Shown: positions 28,828 to 36,144 of the stretch, one piece after another | Numbering within the stretch: the first letter of the stretch is position 1 | How the letters are laid out: the number at the start of each line of letters is the position of its first letter | DNA from: an uncultured Flavobacteriales bacterium | GTDB taxonomy: Bacteria; Bacteroidota; Bacteroidia; Flavobacteriales_D; Crocinitomicaceae | Assembly: GCA_937973685.1 (NCBI GenBank) | Contig: CALJKJ010000018.1 | Span: 1 to 64,000 of the forward strand | Direction: 5' to 3' | Length of the DNA: 64,000 nucleotides | Translations under genes and position numbers: made by a program | Notes under the pieces: model-generated | Database searches by the model: none | The model's input: the letters and a program-made list of their open reading frames with translations, nothing else | What the model was told of the DNA's origin: nothing

Positions 28828-30186
28828 TCAATGATTTACAACAACTTTTCCTTCTTTTATATACCTGTAAATTGTTGATTTACCCACCGCCAACCTCTGT
28901 GAAGTTTTTAACACATTGCCATTTAGTGTGTTAAGTTCTTTTTGGATGATTGCAATTGCATGTTCTTCTAACGTAAGTTGTTGAGGAGTTGTTTCAGTCG
29001 ATTTTTGAGAAAAGTGAAGATCTTGCTCCGTTATTACACCGTTTTCGGAAAGTACAATCGCAACTTCGATAACTGACTTTAATTCGCGGATGTTTCCTGG
29101 AAATGAATAAGCTAACAATTTTTTAAGCGCATTGGCAGATAAGGTTGCTTTTGGTAATTTGTTTTCGCTACAAAATTGAGTTAAAAATTTTTTCGCCAAT
29201 AGTAAAATATCATTTCCTCGCTCACGCAACGGCGGTAATGCAATGTTTATCCCCAATAATCGGTAAAATAAATCTTCACGAAACCTGCCTGCTTTTACTT
29301 CAGATAACAAATCTTTGTGCGATGCAATGATAATGCGAACGTCAAAGGAAATAGGTTTGTTGGAGCCAATTCGGGTAATTTCACGTTCTTGTAATGCTCT
29401 TAATAATTTTGCTTGCATGTACCAATCCATTTCAGCAATTTCATCGAGAAATAAGGTGCCATTTGACGCTTCTTCAAATTTACCAATTCGTAACTTCTCG
29501 GCTCCTGTAAATGCTCCTTTTTCATATCCAAATAACTCACTTTCAATTAATTCTTTTGGAATAGCAGCTACATTTATTCCTATAAAAGGAGCCGATTTTC
29601 TAGTCGAATTAAAATGAATTGCTTTTGCTACTAATTCTTTCCCTGTTCCAGTTTCCCCTGTTAAACAAACTGTTATCGAAGAATTTGCTGTTTTTTTTAA
29701 GGTTTCAAAAACAGGCTGCATTTTTTCACTTGCACCAATAATTGATTGTTGAAAATTATATTTGTTTGAAACCTCTTGTCGTAAATGGCTTACTTCAGTT
29801 TGCAAGACTTGCTTGTCTTTTGCTTGATGGACAATGTGCCAGAGTTTATCTAATGAGGCAGCATCTTTTGTAATGTAATCATAAGCACCAGATTGCATGT
29901 AATCTACTGCTACCGTTATTTCTTCTTGTCCCGAAAGTAAAATTACTTGTGTTTCAGGTAATCGTGTTTTGATGATTTTTAAAAGGTCTAATCCTGTCAT
30001 GTCAGGTAAAAAGTGATCAAGTGTAATCACAGAGGGATTCTCTTCTAATGCTGCAATGAGTGCTTTCCCCGTTGTAAATGACTTTACTTCAAATGATGGG
30101 TTTAAGCTTAATTTGTAAGCCAATAATTTGGTGTAAACTTCATCGTCTTCAGCAATGAAAATCTTTGTTTGTTGGTAATTTGTCAC
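28828..30186 (-). CDS. NtrC-type sigma-54-dependent response regulator
   Basis: Enhancer-binding protein that activates RNA polymerase with sigma-54. The 452-residue protein has a receiver domain with Asp57 (VITLDHFLPDMTG), an AAA+ domain with Walker A GETGTGKE (177-184), an intact GAFTGA loop (224-229) that contacts sigma-54, Walker B GTLFLDEIAEM and arginine-finger region FREDLFYRL, and a Fis-type helix-turn-helix near 425-447 (TSQRLAVGKSTIYRYI). The start is GTG at 30186. A perfect 21-bp dyad lies 35-55 bp upstream, and a sigma-54 promoter facing away lies 280 bp upstream. No cognate kinase is adjacent. Confidence 0.95.
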   Translation of the reverse strand: MTNYQQTKIFIAEDDEVYTKLLAYKLSLNPSFEVKSFTTGKALIAALEENPSVITLDHFLPDMTGLDLLKIIKTRLPETQVILLSGQEEITVAVDYMQSGAYDYITKDAASLDKLWHIVHQAKDKQVLQTEVSHLRQEVSNKYNFQQSIIGASEKMQPVFETLKKTANSSITVCLTGETGTGKELVAKAIHFNSTRKSAPFIGINVAAIPKELIESELFGYEKGAFTGAEKLRIGKFEEASNGTLFLDEIAEMDWYMQAKLLRALQEREITRIGSNKPISFDVRIIIASHKDLLSEVKAGRFREDLFYRLLGINIALPPLRERGNDILLLAKKFLTQFCSENKLPKATLSANALKKLLAYSFPGNIRELKSVIEVAIVLSENGVITEQDLHFSQKSTETTPQQLTLEEHAIAIIQKELNTLNGNVLKTSQRLAVGKSTIYRYIKEGKVVVNH

Positions 30187-30220
30187 TTTTAGCGTGTTGC
30201 GTTTGGTTAAAAGTAATTAA

Positions 30221-30241
30221 TTATTCCCATTATGGGAATAA
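30221..30241. promoter_or_regulatory. Perfect dyad, putative enhancer/autoregulatory site of the sigma-54 regulator
   Basis: TTATTCCCAT, one central base, then its exact reverse complement ATGGGAATAA. It lies between the regulator gene and the divergent sigma-54 promoter, about 263 bp upstream of the predicted transcription start of the candidate sRNA. Enhancer-binding proteins use such long dyads. Confidence 0.6.
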
Positions 30242-30395
30242 TCACGTAAAAAATATTTTAATGTATAATTTTTTTCCTTAAAAATGGATAATTATATCAT
30301 TTCATCCATAAAGAACATTAAAAAATTGAAACATTATTCAGGAATTGATAAGAAATTGATGGTTATTCATTGTTTTTATTCTTAAAAAAAGACGT

Positions 30396-30416
30396 TTTTT
30401 CCCAAAATGAGAAAAT
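30396..30416. promoter_or_regulatory. Second, imperfect copy of the dyad
   Basis: Reads TTTTTCCCA-AA-ATGAGAAAAT, matching TT-TTCCCA--ATG-GAA-A of the perfect dyad at 30221. Its centre is about 88 bp upstream of the predicted sigma-54 start, the usual distance for an enhancer site. A weaker third resemblance lies around 30270-30292. Confidence 0.5.
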
Positions 30417-30466
30417 CAGTAAACTTTAAAAAACAGTAAGATGTTGATTTTCAAATTTTTACATTT

Positions 30467-30483
30467 TTGGCAAAACAATTGCA
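30467..30483 (+). promoter_or_regulatory. Sigma-54 (-24/-12) promoter
   Basis: TTGGCAAAACAATTGCA fits the sigma-54 consensus TGGCAC-N5-TTGCW: GG at 30469-30470 and GC at 30481-30482 separated by exactly 10 bases. Predicted start about 30494. I looked for GG-N10-GC elements in the other intergenic regions and found none of this quality. Confidence 0.75.
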
Positions 30484-30493
30484 AAGGGAGGTA

Positions 30494-30601
30494 AACCAAC
30501 AAACAATAAATAGCTTTCTTGCTATTTTATTCGTTAGTTTCTTAGGTTTAAAGTGTGTTTTAGGTAATGAAAGTCCAGATTCGTCTGGACTTTCAGTTTT
30601 T
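30494..30601 (+). ncRNA. Candidate sigma-54-dependent small RNA (~108 nt)
   Basis: The segment from the predicted sigma-54 start to a strong terminator contains no believable reading frame: the only frame across it has no good start and begins upstream of the transcription start. It can fold into a 5' hairpin (about 30505-30531, TAGC/GCTA core with AT flanks), an unpaired U-rich middle, and an 11-bp terminator hairpin. Every annotated gene downstream for 2 kb is on the opposite strand, so the promoter has no other visible target. Inferred regulatory RNA under control of the adjacent response regulator. Confidence 0.6.
30569..30600 (+). terminator. Terminator of the candidate sRNA
   Basis: GAAAGTCCAGA (30569-30579), TTCG tetraloop, TCTGGACTTTC (30584-30594): a perfect 11-bp stem capped by a stable UUCG loop and followed by AGTTTTT. 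The T run is on the plus strand only, so it does not serve tpx. Confidence 0.85.
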
Positions 30602-30608
30602 ATAGCGG

Positions 30609-31109
30609 TTATGAAAGCACTTTTATTGCTGCATCATAATTTGGTTCATTAGCTATCTCTGCGACCAATTCACTGTGTAATACGACATTGTTTTCATCTA
30701 CAACAATAATTGCGCGCGCATGTAATCCTTTCAAAGGTCCGTCTACTAATTCAAGACCTAAAGCTTTACCCGCAGATCCTGCTTGAAAATCTGAAAGCGT
30801 CTCCACATTTTCAATGCCTTCTGCACCACAAAAACGTTTTTGCGCAAAAGGTAAATCGCGAGAAATGCACAAGACTTTTGTATTGGATAATTCACTTGCT
30901 AGCTTATTGAATTGACGAACGGATGCTGCACAAGTTCCAGTGTCAATACTCGGGAAAATGTTTAAAATCAATCGCGTACCTTGAAGTGATGAAAGGGAAA
31001 TCGTAGATAAATCATTTTTTGTAAATGATAAATCAACTAGTTTACTTCCTTTTTCTGGAAGCGATCCATTTGTATTCACGGGATTCCCGCCCAATGTTAC
31101 TGTTGCCAT
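30609..31109 (-). CDS. tpx: Thiol peroxidase (lipid hydroperoxide peroxidase)
   Basis: Thioredoxin-dependent atypical 2-Cys peroxiredoxin. At 166 residues it matches the family length; peroxidatic Cys60 is in PSIDTGTCAASVRQFN and resolving Cys94 in FAQKRFCGAEGIENV, the same spacing as in E. coli Tpx. ATG 31109. It is 35 bp downstream of the hydrolase gene on the same strand. Confidence 0.95.
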   Translation of the reverse strand: MATVTLGGNPVNTNGSLPEKGSKLVDLSFTKNDLSTISLSSLQGTRLILNIFPSIDTGTCAASVRQFNKLASELSNTKVLCISRDLPFAQKRFCGAEGIENVETLSDFQAGSAGKALGLELVDGPLKGLHARAIIVVDENNVVLHSELVAEIANEPNYDAAIKVLS

Positions 31110-31144
31110 TTTTCTATGTTTAGTTTATTAAATATACAAAATAT

Positions 31145-32209
31145 TTAGTTGTGTTGCATGATAAAATTCGCGACTTCAGCTAATGCGTCTGCTGGGGTAT
31201 AACAGCGCAATGAGTGACATTTACCAATACTCGTTTTGTTGTCCAAATAAATTGATACAGTAGGATAGTTTGTTGCAATATATGCTGCAAGATTGAGTAA
31301 TTCGTTGTGATAATTACAACCAAGTCCTGTGGCTCCGTATTTTTTCACCCCTGGACCAAAAACACCAATTTTATTGTCTTTCTTTTTTAAAACAAAATCA
31401 TTTTCATTATAAACAATATGCCAGTTGATAGCAGCTTTTTCTGGTAGTGTTTGATAAAGTTGTTTGATTTCTTCTGCAGAAAGTGCTGGAGCAATCAGAC
31501 ACACGCGGTATTTTTTCGAAACAGCAACATCAGGTGTAAATTGCACAGCGACTTTTGCGCCTAAACTATGTCCAATTAGCGTAATCGTTGCAACGGATGT
31601 TTTTTCTATTAAACGATGTAACTGTTTGCCAACTAGTGATGCATGTTTTGAAGCTTGTTCGAATAATTGAAAAATTTCTTTGTTTTTTTTACTATTCAAA
31701 GTAAAACAACAGTCATATAATCCATCCCAATAAACGTCGACAGGTTCAAAATCTGATTTATACCGTCTGATTGCTTCATTGAACAATTGAAATTCGGTGA
31801 CAGATGAAACATCTACTCCTGTTTCGTTGAAATTTTTTCGAAATCCGTGAATGACAAGCGTAAGGGTGGAATGGTTCATTGAAAGAAATCGTGCTTTCTC
31901 TGATATTAACGAATCGTTCAATTGATTTAATAGCTCATTTTCACTTACAAGCTTTGAGTTTTTAATGCCGAATTTATTTAGTAATGAATCGGAAACAACA
32001 TTGTTTTCTTGATACCACAACCGCAAAGAACAGTTTGTTTTCGTTAAACTGGAGTCGGAAATATATCGTTCGGGGTAAAGAAAACCTTCTTTGTCAAAAA
32101 ACAAGTTGTTTTCATGAAGTATTCTGTTGCGTTCACCAAAAAGCACGTGTTGACCTAAGCTTTTTGAAAGCGTAAAAAAAGTAAGTATTATTCCAACGAT
32201 GAATTTCAT
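31145..32209 (-). CDS. Secreted alpha/beta hydrolase
   Basis: Predicted exported serine hydrolase, 354 residues, with signal peptide MKFIVGIILTFFTLSKSLGQ. The oxyanion-hole strand LVIHGFRKNF and nucleophile elbow GHSLGAKVAV (Ser near 216) are clear; a C-terminal His is probably in the YHNELL segment. It resembles DUF900-type hydrolases in layout. Substrate unknown. The stop of mnmD is immediately before its ATG, so the two genes form an operon with unrelated functions. Confidence 0.72.
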   Translation of the reverse strand: MKFIVGIILTFFTLSKSLGQHVLFGERNRILHENNLFFDKEGFLYPERYISDSSLTKTNCSLRLWYQENNVVSDSLLNKFGIKNSKLVSENELLNQLNDSLISEKARFLSMNHSTLTLVIHGFRKNFNETGVDVSSVTEFQLFNEAIRRYKSDFEPVDVYWDGLYDCCFTLNSKKNKEIFQLFEQASKHASLVGKQLHRLIEKTSVATITLIGHSLGAKVAVQFTPDVAVSKKYRVCLIAPALSAEEIKQLYQTLPEKAAINWHIVYNENDFVLKKKDNKIGVFGPGVKKYGATGLGCNYHNELLNLAAYIATNYPTVSIYLDNKTSIGKCHSLRCYTPADALAEVANFIMQHN

Positions 32210-32878
32210 TTAAAATGGTTTTTTAGCGCGTATCATTTCACGTTTTCCTGGAGGTCCTGCAAGTGTTTCAACAACAAATCCAGCTGCTTTCAAATCTCTT
32301 TTCACTTGTCCTTTTGCGCAATAAGTTACGAGCACTCCACCAGGCGTTAACCAATGAAATAATTGTTCAAAAATGGCCAACGTCCATAATTCTGGTTGTA
32401 CACGCGGTCCAAAAGCATCGTAATAAATTAAGTCAATGCTGGCAGCAGCGAGATTGGTTTTTTCAAGCGTTGTATTTCTTTTTTCAAGAACAAACAATTC
32501 GTTGAGTGCAACTGGTTCGTTCCATTTTGTGGTATGCATGTTGGAATAAACTGCTGGTGCATCTGGATCATTTGAATGTACAGTGTAATCCATCTGTTCC
32601 CAAATCTCTTGTGAAATTGGAAGTGATTCAATACCTATATAGTGAATGTATTGGTGGCGTTTTTCCGTTGCAAAATAGGTGAGGAGTGCATTCAATCCTG
32701 TTCCAAACCCCATTTCTAAAATGGTAACGTAATCACCTGCTTGAGTCGTTAAACCGTGTTTGATGAAAACATGTTGAGCTTCTTGTATGGCGCCATGTGA
32801 TGAATGGTAATGTTCATCTAGTTCAGGAAGATAAATAGTTTTTGATCCATCTCCAGTAACAATCAGTTCTTGTTTCAT
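32210..32878 (-). CDS. mnmD: tRNA 5-methylaminomethyl-2-thiouridine methyltransferase, MnmD type
   Basis: SAM-dependent methyltransferase for the last step of mnm5s2U34 synthesis in tRNA wobble positions, here as a stand-alone MnmD lacking the MnmC oxidase domain. The 222 residues include the SAM motif ILEMGFGTGLNALL, DLIYYDAFGPRVQPELW and the terminal GPPGKREMIRA typical of MnmC/MnmD. ATG 32878. Confidence 0.92.
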   Translation of the reverse strand: MKQELIVTGDGSKTIYLPELDEHYHSSHGAIQEAQHVFIKHGLTTQAGDYVTILEMGFGTGLNALLTYFATEKRHQYIHYIGIESLPISQEIWEQMDYTVHSNDPDAPAVYSNMHTTKWNEPVALNELFVLEKRNTTLEKTNLAAASIDLIYYDAFGPRVQPELWTLAIFEQLFHWLTPGGVLVTYCAKGQVKRDLKAAGFVVETLAGPPGKREMIRAKKPF

Positions 32879-32918
32879 TGCTCAAAGTTACAATTTTCTA
32901 TTTGTGATTTGGATTGAC

Positions 32919-32926
32919 TATTTTTG
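32919..32926 (+). promoter_or_regulatory. Promoter -7 element directly before the MFS gene
   Basis: TATTTTTG, a TAnnTTTG match ending only 4 bases before the ATG at 32931. If used, the transcript would be leaderless or nearly so. Confidence 0.45.
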
Positions 32927-32930
32927 TTTC

Positions 32931-34145
32931 ATGCAAAAACATTCAAAAAACGCCTTACTTTTTATATTAATCACCATTGCGATTGATTCAATAGGACTAG
33001 GGATCATTATTCCGTCACTTCCAGATTTGGTAGCAGAAACTGCTCATGTATCGCGTGACGCCTCGACAGAATACTACAAATTAATTCTTGTGATTTATGC
33101 TGTTATGCAGTTTTTATTCTCTCCATTGATTGGGAATTTGAGTGATCGTTTTGGTAGAAGACCAATTTTGTTGTTATCTGTTCTTGGATTAGGATTGGAT
33201 TATTTATTCATGTTTTTAGCACCAGATATTTGGTGGTTAGTCGTTGGGAGAGCCTTGTCTGGTATGTTTGGCGCAAGTTTCACTACTGCAGCGGCTTACA
33301 TTGCTGACATTTCAACAAATGAAAACCGAGCTCAAAACTTTGGACTAATTGGAGCCGCATTTGGTGTCGGTTTTATCATCGGGCCAGCAATTGGAGGACT
33401 TGTGTCGGAGTGGGGATTACGCGCTCCTTTTGCCATTGCAGCAGTCTTATCTTTGGTTAATTTCTTTTATGGTTTAATCGTTTTGAAGGAGTCATTGCCT
33501 GCATCAGAACGCAGAATTTTTGATATCAAACGCGCAAATCCATTAGGTGCAATCAAACAAGTGAAAAAGTTTTCGCGTAATAAATATCTATTCATTGTTT
33601 TGTTCTTGGTAATGATTTCAAACATGGCTACTCATTCTTTGTGGAACTATTATACCGAAAAGAAATTTGCTTGGAGTAATTTAGATATAGGTATTTCACT
33701 TGCAGTGGTGGGAGTTTGTTTTGGACTCATTCAAGGAGGGTTATCTGGAAAAATTGTTTCGAAACTGGGGGAAAAAGGGACAGCAACCTTAGGAATAGTC
33801 ACTCTGACAATTGTTACTTTCTCGATTGGGTTGATTAATCAAGGTTGGATGATGTATGTCATCATTTTACCGTACGCATTATCTGGAATTATCGATCCAA
33901 GTATTCGTTCAATCGTTTCAGCGCAAACAAAAAGCAACGAGCAAGGTGAACTGCAAGGTATTTTCACCTCTCTTATGAGTCTTGCAGAAATAGTTGGTCC
34001 AATAATAATGTTGTCGATCTATGCTGCTACATTACCTTGGGGGAAAATAAACGAATTATACTATGGAACAGCTTTTTATTTTGGTGGTTTCATTACGTTG
34101 ATCGCATTTATATTGTTGCGCTGGACATTGAAAAAAAATCAATAA
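32931..34145 (+). CDS. MFS transporter, TetA/drug:H+ antiporter-like
   Basis: Inner-membrane efflux transporter with 12 predicted helices, 404 residues from ATG 32931. It has the TetA-like N-terminal IDSIGLGIIIPSLPDL, the motif A loop GNLSDRFGRRPILL between helices 2 and 3, and motif C-like GAAFGVGFIIGPAIGG. The frame opens at GTG 32904, inside the promoter region, so ATG 32931 is chosen. Substrate unknown. Confidence 0.85.
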   Translation: MQKHSKNALLFILITIAIDSIGLGIIIPSLPDLVAETAHVSRDASTEYYKLILVIYAVMQFLFSPLIGNLSDRFGRRPILLLSVLGLGLDYLFMFLAPDIWWLVVGRALSGMFGASFTTAAAYIADISTNENRAQNFGLIGAAFGVGFIIGPAIGGLVSEWGLRAPFAIAAVLSLVNFFYGLIVLKESLPASERRIFDIKRANPLGAIKQVKKFSRNKYLFIVLFLVMISNMATHSLWNYYTEKKFAWSNLDIGISLAVVGVCFGLIQGGLSGKIVSKLGEKGTATLGIVTLTIVTFSIGLINQGWMMYVIILPYALSGIIDPSIRSIVSAQTKSNEQGELQGIFTSLMSLAEIVGPIIMLSIYAATLPWGKINELYYGTAFYFGGFITLIAFILLRWTLKKNQ

Positions 34146-34148
34146 AAA

Positions 34149-34172
34149 AGGGCTGACTTTTTTGTCAACCCT
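34149..34172 (-). terminator. Terminator after the DUF3857 operon
   Basis: On the minus strand AGGGTTGAC pairs with GTCAGCCCT with one mismatch and is followed by a T run. It lies 20 bp after the stop of the last operon gene. Confidence 0.65.
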
Positions 34173-34191
34173 TCAGTAAAATGATGCTTTT

Positions 34192-36141
34192 TTATTTTTT
34201 CTCCAATACGAGAACAAGCTTGTTAAAATCTGCTGCGGCGTTCATGACATTTTCATAGCCTTTGTATTCAGCAACTGGAAAATAAACTTTGTTGTAATAT
34301 TCAGTGATATCAATAATCAATTCACCATTTGTTATGACAAAATTTGCGACAAAACCAGCCGATTTATCAGCAGTTTCTACGTTAAAGATCAATTCATTGG
34401 TGTTTTTTATGGTATAGCCTTCTGGAATTAATATGACGAGTTTACGACGATATTCACGGTTAAATTCCGCCTGAACGGGTAAAGTTCTTTCTTCTTTGTT
34501 GTATAATTCAGCTTGTGGCCCGATCAACATACCAACTTTAAAGAGTATTTTATCGCCAGCTTTCTCCGTAAAAGGGCTATTTTCAAATGTTGCTTTTGCA
34601 ACAAACGGTAATTTCCCAGCAACTTTACTATTATCGTTTTCATATGTTGCATCAACAAGTTTTGCGTCTTTATCGATGTATTTTAAAAATTCTTCTTTTA
34701 ATTCTGTTTTACGCTCATCATCAACAAAGTCAAGAATGAATTGTGGTAAAATAGCTTTATAACCACTTACTTTACGTTCGATAACCACTTTTGGTTCTGT
34801 AAGGTTGTCAGAAAAATCAACATGGGCATTGATTTCATCAATCGATTCTTTTGCATCTACTAATTTAATGTCTTTGATTTTTGAAATTGCGATTGCCATG
34901 TCATTCAATTGCTTTTCTTCAATAAACAACCCTTTGTTATAGGTTAAATGATAAGGAGGAAAACCAATACGCGATGTGATTTCGGGAGAAAAATATGTTT
35001 TCAATTCTGGAATATAAACTAGGTATTCATCCAAGAAATTGTATGCTTCGTATGCTGTTAAAAACGGATTTTCATCACGATCACTAGTCAACACCAATTC
35101 TACTTTAACCCCCATTTCTCGAGCTGTTTGTAAAAATAATTTTGTCATTCCTGCTTCTGATGTAATTTTCTTTTCGAATACAAAAGCTAGGTTTTCCAAT
35201 TCACTGACGTTTGCATCAATCAACGTAAAGTTTGATTTGATAGAATATTCCAGGTAGCGCAACTTGTCTTCCAAGCTACTTACGCCTGCGGCTTCCACTT
35301 CTTTGATCAAGGATTTAATACCTTTTAATTCTTTTTTTTCTGGTACAGCAAACATGGATTCATGAAAATATTTTCCTACTTCCGTATAATTGTAAAAGTT
35401 CGATTTTTCAGAATCAAAATTCTTGTTCAATTTGTAATAACATTTCTGTAAAAGCGCATAATATGGACTTTGGAATTCATTTTTCAAGCCTTTGAGATCT
35501 GTTACAGTGAGAAATTTTCTACGCACGAAATAATCAACAGTATCCAAAGTCAAAGCTGGCATTCCATTAACAGGGTAAATTTGAAAATCCAAATGTTTTG
35601 GGGAAATAATATCCATTTCAAACTTCTTTTTTTCTATTTCTGATTGAATGGTCATAACTGATCCAGTATAATCAGGGTCTTGCTTCAAATAATGTAAATA
35701 TTCTATAATACAGCCTTTTTCAAGTCCATCTAAAGCAAAATAACGGTAGGCTACATTGCCTTCTTCATCTTTTGATTCCTGTATGTCGGATTCTTTTAAA
35801 TTAATGATGTCACCGTTTGGTTTGATAACACGCGCTTTCTGAATCAAAACAGTTGTTTCTGAACCGTTACTGATATACATTTTGTTGTTTTCCTCGATTG
35901 CAGCGTCTGTATTAATCAACCGAATAACATGAGATAAATACATTTGCGCCATATCTTCGCCTATCTTGGTGTATTCGATACTCTTTTTCTCAAACAAAAT
36001 GATTTCATCTTCCTTTTTGTCTTCTTCCGAAATAGTGAATTTTTCGGGTGTCGCTTTCCAGTCGTATTTGCTGTAATAAGTTAATTGTGCTTGAGCAAGT
36101 TGAGCGACAACAAGTAATAATGTTGTAAGTATAAGTTTCAT
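34192..36141 (-). CDS. DUF3857 protein with a degenerate transglutaminase-like domain
   Basis: Exported protein, 649 residues, signal peptide MKLILTTLLLVVAQLAQAQ. The N-terminal half is a DUF3857 domain (QMYLSHVIRLINTDAAIEE; ARVIKPNGDIINLKESDI). The middle corresponds to a transglutaminase/papain-like fold, but the residues expected at Cys, His and Asp are replaced (SEAGMTK, LDEYLVY, TYFSPE), so it is probably inactive. Third gene of an operon with an active-looking paralogue and a MORN-repeat protein. It may be a structural or binding partner. Confidence 0.78.
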   Translation of the reverse strand: MKLILTTLLLVVAQLAQAQLTYYSKYDWKATPEKFTISEEDKKEDEIILFEKKSIEYTKIGEDMAQMYLSHVIRLINTDAAIEENNKMYISNGSETTVLIQKARVIKPNGDIINLKESDIQESKDEEGNVAYRYFALDGLEKGCIIEYLHYLKQDPDYTGSVMTIQSEIEKKKFEMDIISPKHLDFQIYPVNGMPALTLDTVDYFVRRKFLTVTDLKGLKNEFQSPYYALLQKCYYKLNKNFDSEKSNFYNYTEVGKYFHESMFAVPEKKELKGIKSLIKEVEAAGVSSLEDKLRYLEYSIKSNFTLIDANVSELENLAFVFEKKITSEAGMTKLFLQTAREMGVKVELVLTSDRDENPFLTAYEAYNFLDEYLVYIPELKTYFSPEITSRIGFPPYHLTYNKGLFIEEKQLNDMAIAISKIKDIKLVDAKESIDEINAHVDFSDNLTEPKVVIERKVSGYKAILPQFILDFVDDERKTELKEEFLKYIDKDAKLVDATYENDNSKVAGKLPFVAKATFENSPFTEKAGDKILFKVGMLIGPQAELYNKEERTLPVQAEFNREYRRKLVILIPEGYTIKNTNELIFNVETADKSAGFVANFVITNGELIIDITEYYNKVYFPVAEYKGYENVMNAAADFNKLVLVLEKK

Positions 36142-36144
36142 AGG

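Noticed and set aside
30467..30652. 61-codon plus-strand frame across the candidate sRNA
   Set aside because: It starts with TTG inside the -24/-12 promoter, upstream of the predicted transcript start, and runs through the terminator hairpin into antisense tpx.
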